A stretch of 64,000 nucleotides of DNA from Pseudoscleropodium purum (Eukaryota; Streptophyta; Bryopsida; Hypnales; Brachytheciaceae). Each line of letters opens with the position of its first letter. Position 1 is the stretch's first letter. Both the position numbers and the translations under genes were made by a program. This document shows, one piece after another, positions 37,301 to 48,900 of this stretch. Where the stretch lies: NCBI GenBank assembly GCA_963969395.1, contig OZ017795.1, positions 11,470,001-11,534,000 of the forward strand, written 5' to 3'. A model generated the notes under the pieces. The model was not told the DNA's origin and ran no database searches. It worked only from the letters and a program-made list of their open reading frames with translations.

Positions 37301-39533
37301 TGATGAATGATTCATTTGCATGGCTATCTGATATTTTAACTGGAATGACCTAGAGCGTCACATAAATTTCTGTCATTTAACCTTCAAAGTTTGTATGTCG
37401 TTCAAATTATTGTTCTGATTACATAGTTTGTGGTTTCTGCTGCACCAGGTGCAAATGTTACGGGACCATCTCTGTTACAACAATTGCGACTTGATCATGT
37501 GAGTGAGCAAACCATACATTTTAAGAGTCGGAATGGATCTGAAACTAGTACGTTGAGAATGGCTCTATGTTGCCTGCAATTGGTTCTGAGACATAAATGT
37601 TAATTTCTGAAACATCCAGGCACTAGTTTACATGAGTTTGAGGTGGATATGGATTGTGATAATTTTACAGATTGAATTCGTAAAACAATTTGATTTTAAT
37701 CTGAAAATGGTTTACTAACGGCATCTGAATTCAGAAAATTCTCAAAGTAGATTTGCCCTGTTCCTATGAAGTTATCGTATGTGACGAGGGTATGGCATGT
37801 GTGGATGCGTTCAGCAGAATCTTCTGAAAATGGAGCTCACCCTGATGGAAGTACCTAAAGAGTTGCATCTCGCAAACTTGCCGTCAGTTTTTCAGGTCAG
37901 TCTAAACTTTCCAGCATCAACAAAATCTCAATTTGGTGGCCCTTTTCAAATAGATTGTAAAAAACAGCGTGTTCATGTGTGCTGTCATTTTTTCAGATCT
38001 AGAAGTCTCATGCTTGACATCTTAATGATATGCTTCATCTGAACACGATATATGCAATCGTACTTCATTCTATTTGACAATTCGTGAACAGAGATGCCTT
38101 ATACTCATGAGCGTTTTGAATTCTGACAAACCAGGAGCTATTGCTGCGAAGTATAAAAGATAAGTGCGATGAATGCGGCAAAGTACCCAAGTAAGTCCCT
38201 ACATGGAGGTTTCTTGGGTGCTCAGAATTAGGATTTATTCGAGCCTTAAAATCTAAAATTTAAGTGTTGTGTATCCAAGCCCATAATGACAACACATTGT
38301 AGGTAGTTTTCTCTTTTTGATGCTCTTTTGAGGACGTGATTCTCTGAAAAAATCGTAAATCTGTGATTGTGAACTTTTTATCTGTGCAGGTTCCCAGCAG
38401 TTTGCCTTGTCTGCGGCGTTTTCTTCTGCTATGCTACTGATTGTTGTGCAAAAGACGATGTGCGGGAATGTTCACGGCATGCTGAACTAGGTATCAATCT
38501 CTTGTTGATTTGTTGTTCAGAGTTGAAAATGCTAATGATTTTGTGGCAGCTGTCGACTATTTAGGTGGAGTTAAATTCTATCCATCTTTAGAAATCTTTA
38601 ATAGTCGTTACTTACTGTTGTCGTCTCTTTTCGAAAGTGAACTAACTTATGCGAATGCATAAATTGGTTCAGTCGTGAGATCTTCCTCCACGATGATGTA
38701 ATCTTAGAAACTGTAACCATCTCTATCTCCCTGTTCTAATGCCTCTCTCCGATGAATTTTTTTCAGAGGGTTCTGGAATTGGAATTTTTTTGCTCATGCG
38801 CTCTACACAATTGGTGCTGATTCGTGGGGGTCGAGTCTGCGAGGCACCGTCCCTTTATCTGGATCAACATGGGGAGGTGCGCTCTTCAAACCCCTTTGTA
38901 GCAGCACTTTGTTGCTAAATTTCTTATTTAAAAAAATTCGGAGTCCTTCCTTTAGCGTGGATTTGCGAGACAATGTTGGCGCATTCTATCTGATAGTGGT
39001 GTTATTTCCTTTGGATTTGCCCAATGTATCTGAGAGAGCATCTATAGAATCAGTTTAGCTGAGTTGCTTTTGCTACTAGGATGCGTGCGGAGAGCGGCAA
39101 GACGATTCGGACTCATCTGATGGGCCAGTATGTTTATTCTCCTTCATATCCTTACCCCTTTTAACACCTTTTTCAAGTTCACTGTACTCAGATGTTCATT
39201 GTTGGTAGTTGCAGGAAGACAGGTATTTGAAGCGTAGTCAATTGCTGAACCTGAGCAGTCTTCGCCTGAATGAGGTGGGTGATACTCGATGTTATAATTT
39301 CATACCATACGCCCTGTGTTTCCTAACTCTTTTTCAATTTGTCCCTACCAAATGACACAGTTTGGTTCACCTGTGAAGTGTCTTAAATTGGAGTACTTAC
39401 AAGAGTCTGTGCTTGCTGCTTTGATTCTGATGCTTGGTGGGATGCACAGGTGAGGCGCTTGTGGCTGACAGCAGGTTTTGACCACGACACGCACATCCTG
39501 CATAATTCTCAAATTTCTCTCGGGGTTATGTGA
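22170..39533 (+). CDS. PRT6: PRT6/UBR1-type N-recognin E3 ubiquitin ligase
   Basis: This ligase recognises proteins with basic N-terminal residues and ubiquitinates them (Arg/N-degron pathway; in plants this includes oxygen-sensing ERF-VII turnover). Forty-four exons join in frame to 1,748 residues: 22170-22399, 23279-23331, 23631-23697, 24069-24148, 24536-24657, 24880-24960, 25327-25392, 25623-25794, 25918-26026, 26193-26238, 26558-26680, 26896-26973, 27167-27316, 27701-27871, 28077-28127, 28419-28501, 29056-29152, 29361-29456, 29675-29710, 29884-29946, 30104-30190, 30381-30479, 30785-30889, 31285-31418, 31753-31952, 32109-32221, 32363-32445, 32650-32836, 33395-33643, 34017-34089, 34238-34443, 35087-35282, 35454-36082, 36427-36618, 36947-36995, 37169-37249, 37449-37498, 37815-37895, 38135-38190, 38390-38490, 38767-38876, 39080-39127, 39215-39274, 39450-39533. 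A UBR box, a helical region, a RING and a C-terminal zinc module appear in that order. I see no ClpS-like domain, as is known for PRT6. Exon 5 and exons 35-38 are the least certain. The start at 22170 follows an in-frame stop at 22104. It is somewhat shorter than Arabidopsis PRT6 (about 2,000 residues). Confidence 0.92.
22332..24118 (+). other. UBR box of the PRT6-like protein (residues 55-122)
   Basis: The zinc ligands are spread over four exons. They are Cys55, Cys68, Cys71, Cys80, Cys83, His89, His92, the GCCDCGD segment (Cys104, Cys105, Cys107), Cys119 and His122. The last two depend on the exon beginning at 24069, which reads GFCSAH. Other acceptors near 23960 would give stops or lose the final ligands, so this exon choice is well supported. 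The box binds type-1 N-terminal residues through acidic side chains. Confidence 0.93.
27317..27700 (+). other. GC-AG intron (intron 13 of the PRT6-like gene)
   Basis: The exon ends AAAGAG and is followed by GCAAGT, the consensus for the rare GC donor class. The next exon starts after 'gtgcag' with GAATCAACG. Using the nearby GT three bases on would break the reading frame, while the GC donor keeps it. Confidence 0.75.
32813..34289 (+). other. RING-type zinc-binding region (residues 988-1118)
   Basis: Likely ligands are Cys988 and Cys991 (CAFC), Cys1074, His1076, His1079 and Cys1082 (CGHQMHQEC), and Cys1115 and Cys1118 (CPIC). The long spacer of about 80 residues between the first and second pairs is typical of UBR1-type RING-H2 domains. 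A basic-to-acidic helix containing MAQFKAKQNAFLEQFEDS precedes it, as in the UBR family, where it is part of the E2-binding side. Confidence 0.9.
33001..33240. other. AT-rich block inside intron 28
   Basis: Composition shifts sharply to AT within an intron of a gene whose other introns are less extreme. It contains the palindrome GGCATTTAAATGCC. An open frame runs across it by chance, continuing from exon 28. I could not define terminal repeats, so an inserted element is possible but not shown. Confidence 0.35.
38135..39533 (+). other. C-terminal zinc module of the PRT6-like protein
   Basis: Cys1607 and Cys1610 (CDEC) are followed by PAVCLVCG (Cys1620, Cys1623) and a further Cys/His-rich stretch. 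Next come a GGR-containing strand region, an acidic linker (QDDSDSSDG) and a final helix with LNEVRRLW. This matches the conserved C-terminal (autoinhibitory) domain of UBR1/PRT6 proteins. The protein ends at TGA 39531-39533. Confidence 0.85.
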
Positions 39534-41770
39534 GTCATGCCAATTCATATCATGACTTTATTCTTGCGTTCCCTTGGGTTTTCGCTGCTACGCTTCTCAA
39601 GTGGAGCACTGTTGCTGGAGGAACCGAGGAAGTACAGAAGGCACATATATATACACAGAAAAAGAGATCATCATCAATGGATTGATTCACATATCTAATT
39701 GGACATACGTAGCTGTACATGAACATACGTAGATGTACATGAGATGGAGTATTAGTATGCTCCATTGTTCCTCAAGCCCGAATGCCATTGCTTAAACAAG
39801 AAGCCTGCAGGAGGCCTCCTTTCAAGCAGAAATCTTAGACATTCCGAAGCATCTAACCTGGCATGCGGAAGATTGCGCTCAGCCGACTTTTGAGCATGTG
39901 GGAACCTTTTTCTACGTGTGCGGTGAACTGAAAATAGTGCTGAAACATTCACCGAGGAGCCAGAAATGCATTCCGAGACTAGAATTGTACCGGCGGTGAG
40001 TTAATGGAGTTCTTTGAGTGCAGTCAGCGAAACATCCAATTTTGACCCTTCAAATGTGGTATGCTTTTATAGGATTTATTTTGCAGAACTGTATACTATA
40101 TTCTTTCAATGGAAACACGTACAACACGTATTACATTGCAGCCTTGGATACAACTTTCAGCAATTTTTTCAATAGGCAAGCATCTGTATGACGTCTCCTT
40201 TGTATGTATTGCCTTCATGTTCAAAGACGCTCTGAGAGAGTGTACCGAAGAAGCTTCCGTTTCTTTTTCTAAACAACCAAGTGTGGGTTTTGTATTAACT
40301 GTTAACTTGTAAAGTAGATAAGGTAGAATCCATTTGGGGTTCAAAGGGTTGGAATTGGGATGAAAAGTCACCATTTCATGAAGCCAATGAATATCACCAT
40401 GTGGCTTCTACATATGGCTCAAGGTTCTTACATTGTTCCACAATGTAAAGGGACTTTTTTATAAGATCACTTTGTCACTTTTATTTTTGTATTTATAGGA
40501 TGACAAACTTTGAAACTAAGAATTTAAATTTCTTTCTAAAATTGAGTGTAAATGAAATGTTTTTTATTTTTACATATGTTCTTTTTTAATTTCAAAATGA
40601 AAGTTTTGTTGTGTGAATTTTTTGTAATTATATTAATATTAGTGAAAGACTCTTATTTGGCAATTTTTTTTGCTACTTAATTATGAAGTTCCTAAGTCTT
40701 TGTATGAATTCTTGTACTATTTTTACAAATATATCATTTGATATAGTTCCTTAAAATTGGTCATAATGGAAGGATATATTTTAATGATTCAATTATTAAT
40801 ATGGATGAACATAGAGCTAGCCTGGAATCAAAACATTGCATATAAACACTTTCATTGTTTATCATTTTAAATTTGGACTTGAGAGCATTTAGAGTTACCT
40901 ACATAGCTCTTGGTATGGTGTCCAATAGAAGAATTACAAATGACTCAAAGAGCTTCATTTAAAGACTTCATAAAATGGATGAAATGCATCTAATTATGTT
41001 TTAATAAAAAGAAATTGTCCATTCTTGAGCAATTTTGACTAGTATTCTCACTTGATGTTGCATTAAACTTATGCAAAATTCTAAATCAATTTTTATAGGA
41101 ATAATAAGAATAGAAAAACTTGAAAAAGAATATCTTAACTGCTTAATGACTAGACATTCAAATTTCAAACAATGAACGAATATATCCATCTTCAAAACCC
41201 CAAATTGCATGTTTTTATCCATCAATATTTTTGAAGATTCTTGTATTAATTCTTTAATGTTTTTATGATAAAGATTCTAAGGATTTTGCTTTACATACAT
41301 TCTATAATTTAACCTTGTAAGGACAAGCTGGTCTTTGAAGAAATCATCATTTTTTAATACCGTGGAAATCAATTGCTTAAAAAAATGGAAAAGTATTTGT
41401 TGGAAGTCAAGCTACTCTCTAGAAGATGCTCCCTATTCACAACAAAACTCCAAGGATGAATAGTTGCACTTCTATCCTATACAAGAGAATTCTTTGTCAT
41501 CCCAGTAGCGTTAAAGGTTTAAAGAATACTCGTAGGCTTGGCCTCAAAAAGTAACCTTTTAGCTCAAAAAATGACCCTTCAAAAAACAATTTGAATAAAC
41601 AAGTTAAATAAAAATCTTCAAACATCACTATGATTAGGATTTAAATCTTTGAACTTGAAAATTCTTGTGCCACGTGTATTCAATCAATATTTGATTAGAA
41701 ACAAGAAAATTTCAATTTTGGCTTCTGAAAAAAAAAAAATATTGGTTTGTGCACTACTGTAGTGATCCAA
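39534..41770. other. 3' UTR of the PRT6-like gene, then AT-rich intergenic DNA
   Basis: The first several hundred bases keep gene-like composition and probably include the 3' UTR. I saw no decisive polyadenylation signal. From about 40,400 the sequence becomes AT-rich repeat DNA. The part at 41,220-41,660 is related to 12,360-12,600. Confidence 0.45.
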
Positions 41771-42108
41771 CCGCGTGGATATGATGTAAGTTAAAGAATG
41801 CAAGCAGCTCTGTTCACATTGGAGACCGCGCGGAACAAGGATTGATTCCTAAACTCTTGCAAAGCCCTAGTTCTCGGGAACCCCAATCCTGCGCACTCCT
41901 CCCTCCTTAGACTTGGCTTGTATGTGATTGCGCACCCTCCATCGCCCGCGCTCCACAGATCTGCGCTTCGCCAACACTTCCTTCAGCTCCGCCTCTTGAT
42001 TCTTGTCTCATCGCGCTTTTCCGTGTCAGATTTGGTGCCCTCTTGCTACCTCTCCTGCTTTTGCATTCTTGCATTGCTGCTGTCTCTGTGATCTCGCAAA
42101 GTTTACGG
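41770..42108 (+). promoter_or_regulatory. Promoter and leader exon of the 155-residue gene
   Basis: A CpG-containing, pyrimidine-rich block ('ccctccatcgcccgcgctcc') rises out of AT-rich DNA directly upstream. It ends at a plausible donor, and no coding frame runs through it. This fits a first non-coding exon and core promoter. Confidence 0.4.
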
Positions 42109-42741
42109 TACGGTAGGGTTACCCTTTGCTACGTGAAATGTCTGTAGGTGATTTGTTGCAGAAATTCTTTTTTTTTGGTTGAGAATTGCATCCTTGGAGG
42201 TTGTAGGAATTTTCTTAGGAGATTGGAATGAATTCGCTGAATTTGCTGGAGTTAGATGTGTGGTCTGGACTCTCATTTTTAATTCTTATTAGTTCATGAC
42301 TGTCTTATGCTATTTTTTTGTGGATTCGTGTGCCCTGTCTTCTGCGGACTTTACTTGAAAATGACGAATTTATAGATCAATAAATTCAAATGGGATCACA
42401 TTTTGTATCACCAGAATCAGTGGCTAAAGTTTTATTTATCGGTGAAAATATAATTGCAATTGGAAAACTTTGTCCTTGTATGACTTACTGAGAACTGCTG
42501 GTTTCCTTTCCTGACGGAAGCTTCCGATTCCGGCCAATTGGCGTAGTTCTTTTTTTATTAGCATTCAATATGTAGAAGGAAGGTCTCAATTGTGCTAAAG
42601 AGTCATCCATGAAATTTTTTCTGCAATTTTTGAATGTAAGAATTGTTGCATTTTGTTCTGCTGCATCAATTGTTTAAGAAGCTCCTAACAGTTTGTGGTA
42701 ATGTGCAGCTGTGAAAGAACGGTGTATTACCTTTGGGAGTT

Positions 42742-43846
42742 ATGTCGGGAGTTCTTATTCGTGAGCTTGGAGGCCACAGTCGTCTCCAACCTCGCCTCTT
42801 TGCCTTCTCTCGTTCTCTTACTACAGTGGTAAGCATCTTAACTGCATATACTGCTGTAGTCATTACTGGTTTCGATATTAGGTATTGGTCTGAGACACCG
42901 TGCAATGTAAGGTAGAGGATGCTAAGACCATCATGGACCTGATCCCGTCTATCATACTGACCCAGCAACTCATCTAGTCATGCACTTGATTGACCTTCAA
43001 TTAGCAAGTTGAGTGTAGGCATGACTCGGCTGAGCGTCTACAGCAAGTGTTCTTTGAATGAAACCGGGTTGCCTACTGCCTCTTATAGTGATTTACAATC
43101 TCCCACTTCCAATTGACATTGTATGAGGAATTCATACTTTGTGATAATGATTCGAATATTTTTGGGCTCTTACACCCAGGGATCTCTCCACAGCTCTATT
43201 CTGATCCCTCAAACATCATAGTTGTAAATATGTTAGAATGCTTAAAGTGATGCAAATAGTATCGTGTACCTTAAAAGGCTAGTACTGCTCAAGAGCACAT
43301 TTTGACTCCTGTGTCGGTCTAGTGGTTGAATTGCTGCATGTAACCATTTTCTTGAGACTTGCGATTGGTTTTCAGATGTTGAGTCATATGCTTGACTTAT
43401 TTTCAGTCATAATGAAAATCAATATCTTATCTGACAGACCTTTTTTAACAATTTTACTATCGCAGGCCCAGGATGCCCAGGATGCCGGCGTTCAAAAGAA
43501 AGGTCGGGGAGGGTTGATTGGCGCCACTGCTGTTTTGGCTGGAGTTTCAATAGTAGGAGGATCTTACTACGCTATGACAAGGGAACCTACACCAAGAGTT
43601 CTTCCCCCTGTGACTGTGCAGAGCTTGCCTTCAGCTGCTCCCACTCCTCCCGTTCCAACCCCATTCGCTCCTCCAGCCATTTCTGCTCGTGATGAATTGC
43701 TTCAGAGGGTAGAGAGTCTGAAATCGGAGCTGGAGGATCTGCGGAAGCAAAAACGCGACAAACTCGTCGATATGAAGAAGAAAGCAATCAAGGACGAGAT
43801 TCACACCATTCATACTGGCCTTGCTGCTCTGGACAAAAAGTCATAA
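42742..43846 (+). CDS. Small membrane-anchored coiled-coil protein, unknown
   Basis: Two coding exons (42742-42828 and 43466-43846) join in phase to 155 residues. The N-terminus (MSGVLIRELGGHSRLQPR, then more Arg and Ser and few acids) resembles a mitochondrial targeting sequence. A glycine-rich hydrophobic segment follows at about residues 45-66 (LIGATAVLAGVSIVGGSYYA), then a proline-rich linker, then a charged heptad-like helix to the end (RDELLQRVESLKSELEDLRK). The layout of presequence, single span, Pro linker and coiled coil suggests an organelle membrane protein, but I do not recognise the family. A leader exon probably ends near 42108 (tttacg|gtacgg), with a leader intron to 42708. The ATG at 42742 is the first in its exon. 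AQDAQDAG is a short internal repeat. Confidence 0.72.
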
Positions 43847-45162
43847 AATGTAATGCTTTTGTCTGCCTGTAGTGGAGAACCCTTGAAACAACGACAAGTT
43901 GCACATCTGGTTATGGCCATGAATCCTCTTTGATACGTTGATTCATAGGTATGAGGTTGACAACAACCCCTAATCATGCTCGATGATCAAAAGTTGACTG
44001 AGGGACGATTGGGCATGACATAACAGAGTTGAATGTACATAGAACTCTAGTATATCCGTCAGAATAACTGTAGCATTGCCTTACCATTTATATGTCTCCT
44101 ACTTTCGAACTTTGTATGCGCAAGGTGATCACCCACTGAAGTGCTTTGGAATCGAATTGTTCAGTACAGACTCTTTCGAACCTTTGATCATCAATTTGTG
44201 GAATGCATGACGACTGGCTTTCTTTCTCATGAAATAAGGCATGGTTTGCAACTTTCTTCTCCATTTCTTAGCTCACAACTTCACAAGTCTCCAGATTATC
44301 TTTCAACAAGAGCATCTTCAATAAGTTTTTATTGTTTTAAGATTTTTTGGACAATAGAAATATCCTTGAAGTCATCCCTTGTTTTTCCAGATTGTGTTTT
44401 TACCTTCACATCCTAAAAACAAGTGCATGTGGAAATTAAAGGAAATAAGAATATGTATTCTAACTTGTAGTATAATTGCATCCCTCCAAATTCAAATCTC
44501 CAATCAAATCAATCATTGAAGGTGCACAACAATAGATAGCACGAGATGTAGAGGTTAATGAATAGATGGAAATCCATCATCCTTCAAGACCACTAAGTGC
44601 CTTGACAAATTCTAATCTTCAATCAAAATAAGCATTCGAGTTATAATACAAGATATATGAATGGTGAATGGTGAAACATGTATTGAAGCCTTTTTTCCAA
44701 TAAAAATTATAGCACCTTTATTCATAGAAACCATAATAAGTTCCCTAATCACCTATATTTAAGTGTACTTACTCCAACCAATTTTACTTAAGATACACAC
44801 TTAGAACATGACTCAAGGGTTCATTTAGAGTACACCAATAGGCAACACATTAACATTGATAACTAATTCATAAAATATCCAAATAAGACATGAAATGGAC
44901 ATGTAACATTGAAATCCTCTCATCAATGCTAATAAAATACATACAAAATTAACCACTCTAAGAATCATGATCTCCAAATCACTTATTGATAGGAAGGACA
45001 AAATTACACACTTTGAACATGAAAGCCTATTGATGGTCATTTTTTGGTACAATTCAAAAATTCATAACTGATGTTGTTCATTCAATAGTCAAGGAATAGA
45101 CAATTAATGAAATTTATACAAACCCTCTTTCCATTGCTAACTTACACAGATCCCAATTTTTT
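43847..45162. other. 3' UTR and intergenic DNA
   Basis: The first few hundred bases are likely 3' UTR. The remainder is AT-rich with no recognised gene. Confidence 0.45.
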
Positions 45163-45360
45163 TTGGTCAATTTAATAAAAGAAGCCATGAGATATCATGA
45201 GAATGCATTTGATAGCATTTCAACGGACTTCCTTGAGCAAATTCTGTTTTCAAGGTACGACAAAGAAGAAATCAATGCAAATCTTGTAAATCTTGCTCCC
45301 ACTATGCTGAGCATTTTGGTGAGAGGATTGGAACAAATAAACAAACATTCAAACACTTGA
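45163..45360 (+). pseudogene. Possible gene fragment abutting the minisatellite
   Basis: A 65-codon open stretch without a good start reads coding-like, containing STDFLEQILFSRYDKEE and ILVRGLEQINK, and ends directly at the first minisatellite copy. I recognise no family and find no partner exon. It may be a remnant or chance. Confidence 0.2.
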
Positions 45361-45725
45361 TTCAAGCCCGCTGAGTTCGATTTCGTTGAAGGTGCAGGTG
45401 GCTGAGCATCCATGGCGTCGCAAGCACTTGATTCAAGCCCGCTGAGTTCAATTTCGTTAGAGGTGCCGGTGTCTGAGCATCCATGGCGTTGCAAACAGTT
45501 GATTCAAGCCCGCTGAGTTCGATTTCGTTGAAGGTGCCGGTGTCTGAGCATCCATGGCGTTGCAAACAGTTGATTCAAGCCCGCTGAGTTCGATTTCGTT
45601 GAAGGTGCCGGTGTCTGAGCATCCATGGCGTTGCAAACAGTTGATTCAAGCCCGCTGAGTTCAATTTCGCTGAAGCTAGGTGCGGATGCATGTCTGAGCT
45701 AGCCTCAATGGCGCTGGATGGGGCA
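45359..45725. repeat. 71-bp minisatellite, about five copies
   Basis: Units start at 45359, 45430, 45501, 45572 and 45643, each exactly 71 bp apart and beginning GATTCAAGCCCGCTGAG. The first four are nearly identical. The fifth diverges and runs into the stop-codon region of the phosphofructokinase terminal exon on the opposite strand. Because 71 is not a multiple of three, each copy shifts the reading frame. Confidence 0.95.
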
Positions 45726-45953
45726 ATGAGGATCATGACAGGAGCCCGCCGCAGGCTTCCCTTGCCCCATGGGACAACCAGGCTCATGGTCTGTGCCCCA
45801 GGACGGCGTGGGCGTTTGCTTCCCTCCGGATCCACAGCGTTGCAGTCCAGGCTTGGCACCTCCAGCCGCGCACTTCGGGACATGAATGTGAGGCTCACTT
45901 CCACAGGAGCTCGAAGCATAACTTTCCGTTGGGGAGTTGGTGGGGTTCTCCAT
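45705..45953 (-). other. Putative Cys/His-rich terminal exon of the PFK gene
   Basis: After the normal end of the PFK fold (TSTGQPEF), exon 14 encodes a Gly/Pro/Lys-rich tail and meets a strong donor (GAGAAG|gtaagc). About 0.8 kb on, 'ttcccgcag|ATGGAGAAC' offers an acceptor in the same phase. The frame then stays open for 82 residues with six cysteines and several histidines. The GC content matches the exon 14 tail. A second open frame through this block weakens the case. Confidence 0.45.
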
Positions 45954-48900
45954 CTGCGGGAACAATTCATTTATTCATGAAATGCGCAGCTGTCAGTTAG
46001 TTTGATTGTAGTGTAAGTTTAGTGTGCTAATAAAAAAAAAAAAATCTTCACCCATCACTACTGTACTGTACAGTACATGAAAGCCTCGGAGGTTGGGGAA
46101 GATAGAAAAATTGCAAAAGATCCCGTAACACCACACCCAATTATGGAAGTGCACGATCCTAGCTAGTATATCAAGGAGAGAATCAGTGTAAGTTGTGCAG
46201 GTATCGAATTTCATCATATTTGGTAAACAGTCGTAGGAATTCAATTTCTCTGTTACGGAGTAAAAGACAAACCAGTGAAATTCTGGTATTGAACAAACTA
46301 GAAGACAGACCCCCACTACATGCGTCCAACTTGCAGGTTGTAGATATTGGAGAGATATTGTAAATGGATTCATATTTTTAAGAGAAAAGTATGTGACAAA
46401 TTCAAACCTTGCTAGTTTCGTGCCTAATACTGGTGAAAAGACATTTCAGTGCTGATACCAGGCCAACAAAGCAGTCCCAGTGCGACGCTGGAAAGTACAA
46501 CTTGTGTGCATCTCATTTTGGCCATCCCCATAGAAAGAGGGGCCCGAATCAGCACACTTTGTTGCTTCGGACGACTTGCTATGGACATTCTTTTTTTTAA
46601 CATAGTTGTGTATAATTTGGATATTGGTTGTTGCTTCAAATTTGTTGCTTTTGACGACTCGATTTGGACAATTGTTGTTGCTTCGGACCCGCTGATTCGG
46701 GCTCTCTTTCCTACTAGCTAGCGCATTGAAAAATTGTCACATTGATCCATGAATTGTTGGCTTACCTTCTCCAACCTTAAATTGAGGCTCTTTTGCCTTT
46801 CCGGGGGAGGGTGCGGTGGTGCACCACCACTGCCTTTCCTGCCTTCGCCGGGCTTCCAGCCTGCTCCTATTCCACTGCCAGCTCGCTTGTCGCAAGACGG
46901 CGTCATGAACTCCGGTTGCCCGGTGGAGGTGACGCAGCGCTGGTACATGTTGCTCCTGGGGTCGACCATGCGAGGCTTTCTGATCACCTCGGGAATGGGC
47001 AGGAAGCAATAGTGCGTGTTCACCACTCCTACTGTAATGTTGGTGTACCCTGCAAAGGCGCCGTGAACCTGCATGGGAGCCAACATTCATGAGCTCCTCG
47101 AGCATGCTAACAAGGGATGGCACTATTGGCTCTGGGCATTGCACCAACTTATGCAAGCCACATTGAACACAGATGGCTTCAAAACAAATTGATATATTAC
47201 GGAATTTCATACCAAAAGTTCAATTGTGTTTGAGTCGTAAGCAATGCAAAGATGGAGGATGAGTAGTACCGCATTTTGACCCAAAATGCTGCAGAAAATA
47301 TGGTCGGAAGAGTTACAAGCCCTGGCTCGGATCATGTACGTGGGATCAATGTATTTCGCGTCCACGGGATATTTTATGTTTCCAAAATGGGACTTCACCT
47401 GAGAGTGCCAATTGTGAGATTGAATCTTCCTACTTCCTTCATCCATCATCAAATAGAGTATTCTGATCTGGAAATAATTTAGAGGAATTGGAATGTTCTC
47501 AATAGGCAAATTACAAAGAGAAGCAGTACAGGGATTCATACTTTACTTCTCAAGGAATTGAACAATTTTATGACAACATGACATTGTATGGGTTGCAACC
47601 TTGTCATAGAAAAACTTTCCAACGTCTCCAAGTATGGGATTTCCAGAAGCATCAGTTCCTCCCACCCCTTCCATCATGTACTGCACCATTGGAACCATGA
47701 TTGAAACGGAGACGCCAATTGGGTATTCTCAATTATAACTCAAATTTCAGTTTGACAACTGAGGCAATATCAAGCTTCCGAACTCTTAATCTATTCTGTA
47801 ATTACAATCCAATTTTCTCATCCAAAATTGCACAAGACAATGCCTACATCAAAGAATTTATGAAGAGGTTATTTCATTTTTTTCATAGGAATCAAAGAGG
47901 TCTACCTGGCCAGCCCCTTCTGCAATGACCACAACACAAATCCCATTCCTCTTCAATCGGTGATGCATAAAATTCAAAACCCCAAATTCTCCTTCTAATT
48001 CAAAGGGTACCTGCAATACATGAAAATTTACGACATGCTAGATTATTCCCTTCAATCAAAAACAAAGGGATATGTTTCGTTTTCTATCTAAACTACACAA
48101 GATGTATCACGTGTGGATTGTCTCATCAGATTTGCAAATCATATTACTACAAGAGAAAGGGGTGTTTTAAGTGAATTTTTAAGCATAGTCCTAAACATAA
48201 GATTATAAGTAATGACCTTTAAGGAGATTTCAGCAAAAATTTATTAAAAATACATGTATTTTAAGTAAAATTTAGCTAAAAATCTCCTTAAAAGTCATTT
48301 TTTATAATCTTATGTCTAGGACTATATTTAAAAACTCACTTAAAACACCCTTTTAAACTTATAGTGTATATAATGTTGAAATGTTGGAATACCTCTGGGA
48401 TCAATACAACATCCACTTGACCACTTGCAATTGTTGCATACATTGTAATGTATCCACTTTGTCGTCCCATTAATTTCACAATTCCGACTCCGTTAAATGC
48501 ACTGCTTGCCTAAAAACAATTTGACATACCTCAATGAAAGGTTGAGTCTCTTAAAATCCAATAGAAAATTATATTTACTAATGATGGTTATCAATTTTGG
48601 TGTTAAGATCTTCAAAGGAAGAAAAATTGTTAGACTGTTCTAACATAACCTTAGTAGAACCCATTCTACAAAGGTGAAATAAGCCTTGGATATGGTGAGA
48701 ACGATTGTATCTCATGACCTTGTCTTTTAGCACAAGGAGAAATTCTTATCATGTTAATCCTTCTTAGAACTTGTTTGCGCAGATTAAACAAGACTCAAAC
48801 CATTGAAGATATATCCAATCATATAAAATTACAACCAAATGACATTCCTTGCTACTCTAATGGCTTTGCATCTTCATTATTTTTCATAGTAAGGCTTTAC

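Noticed and set aside
45575..45970. 131-codon reverse frame through the PFK terminal exon into the minisatellite
   Set aside because: It is an alternative frame to the one in phase with PFK exon 14 and would require a different splice phase. It is kept in mind as the main rival to the proposed terminal exon.
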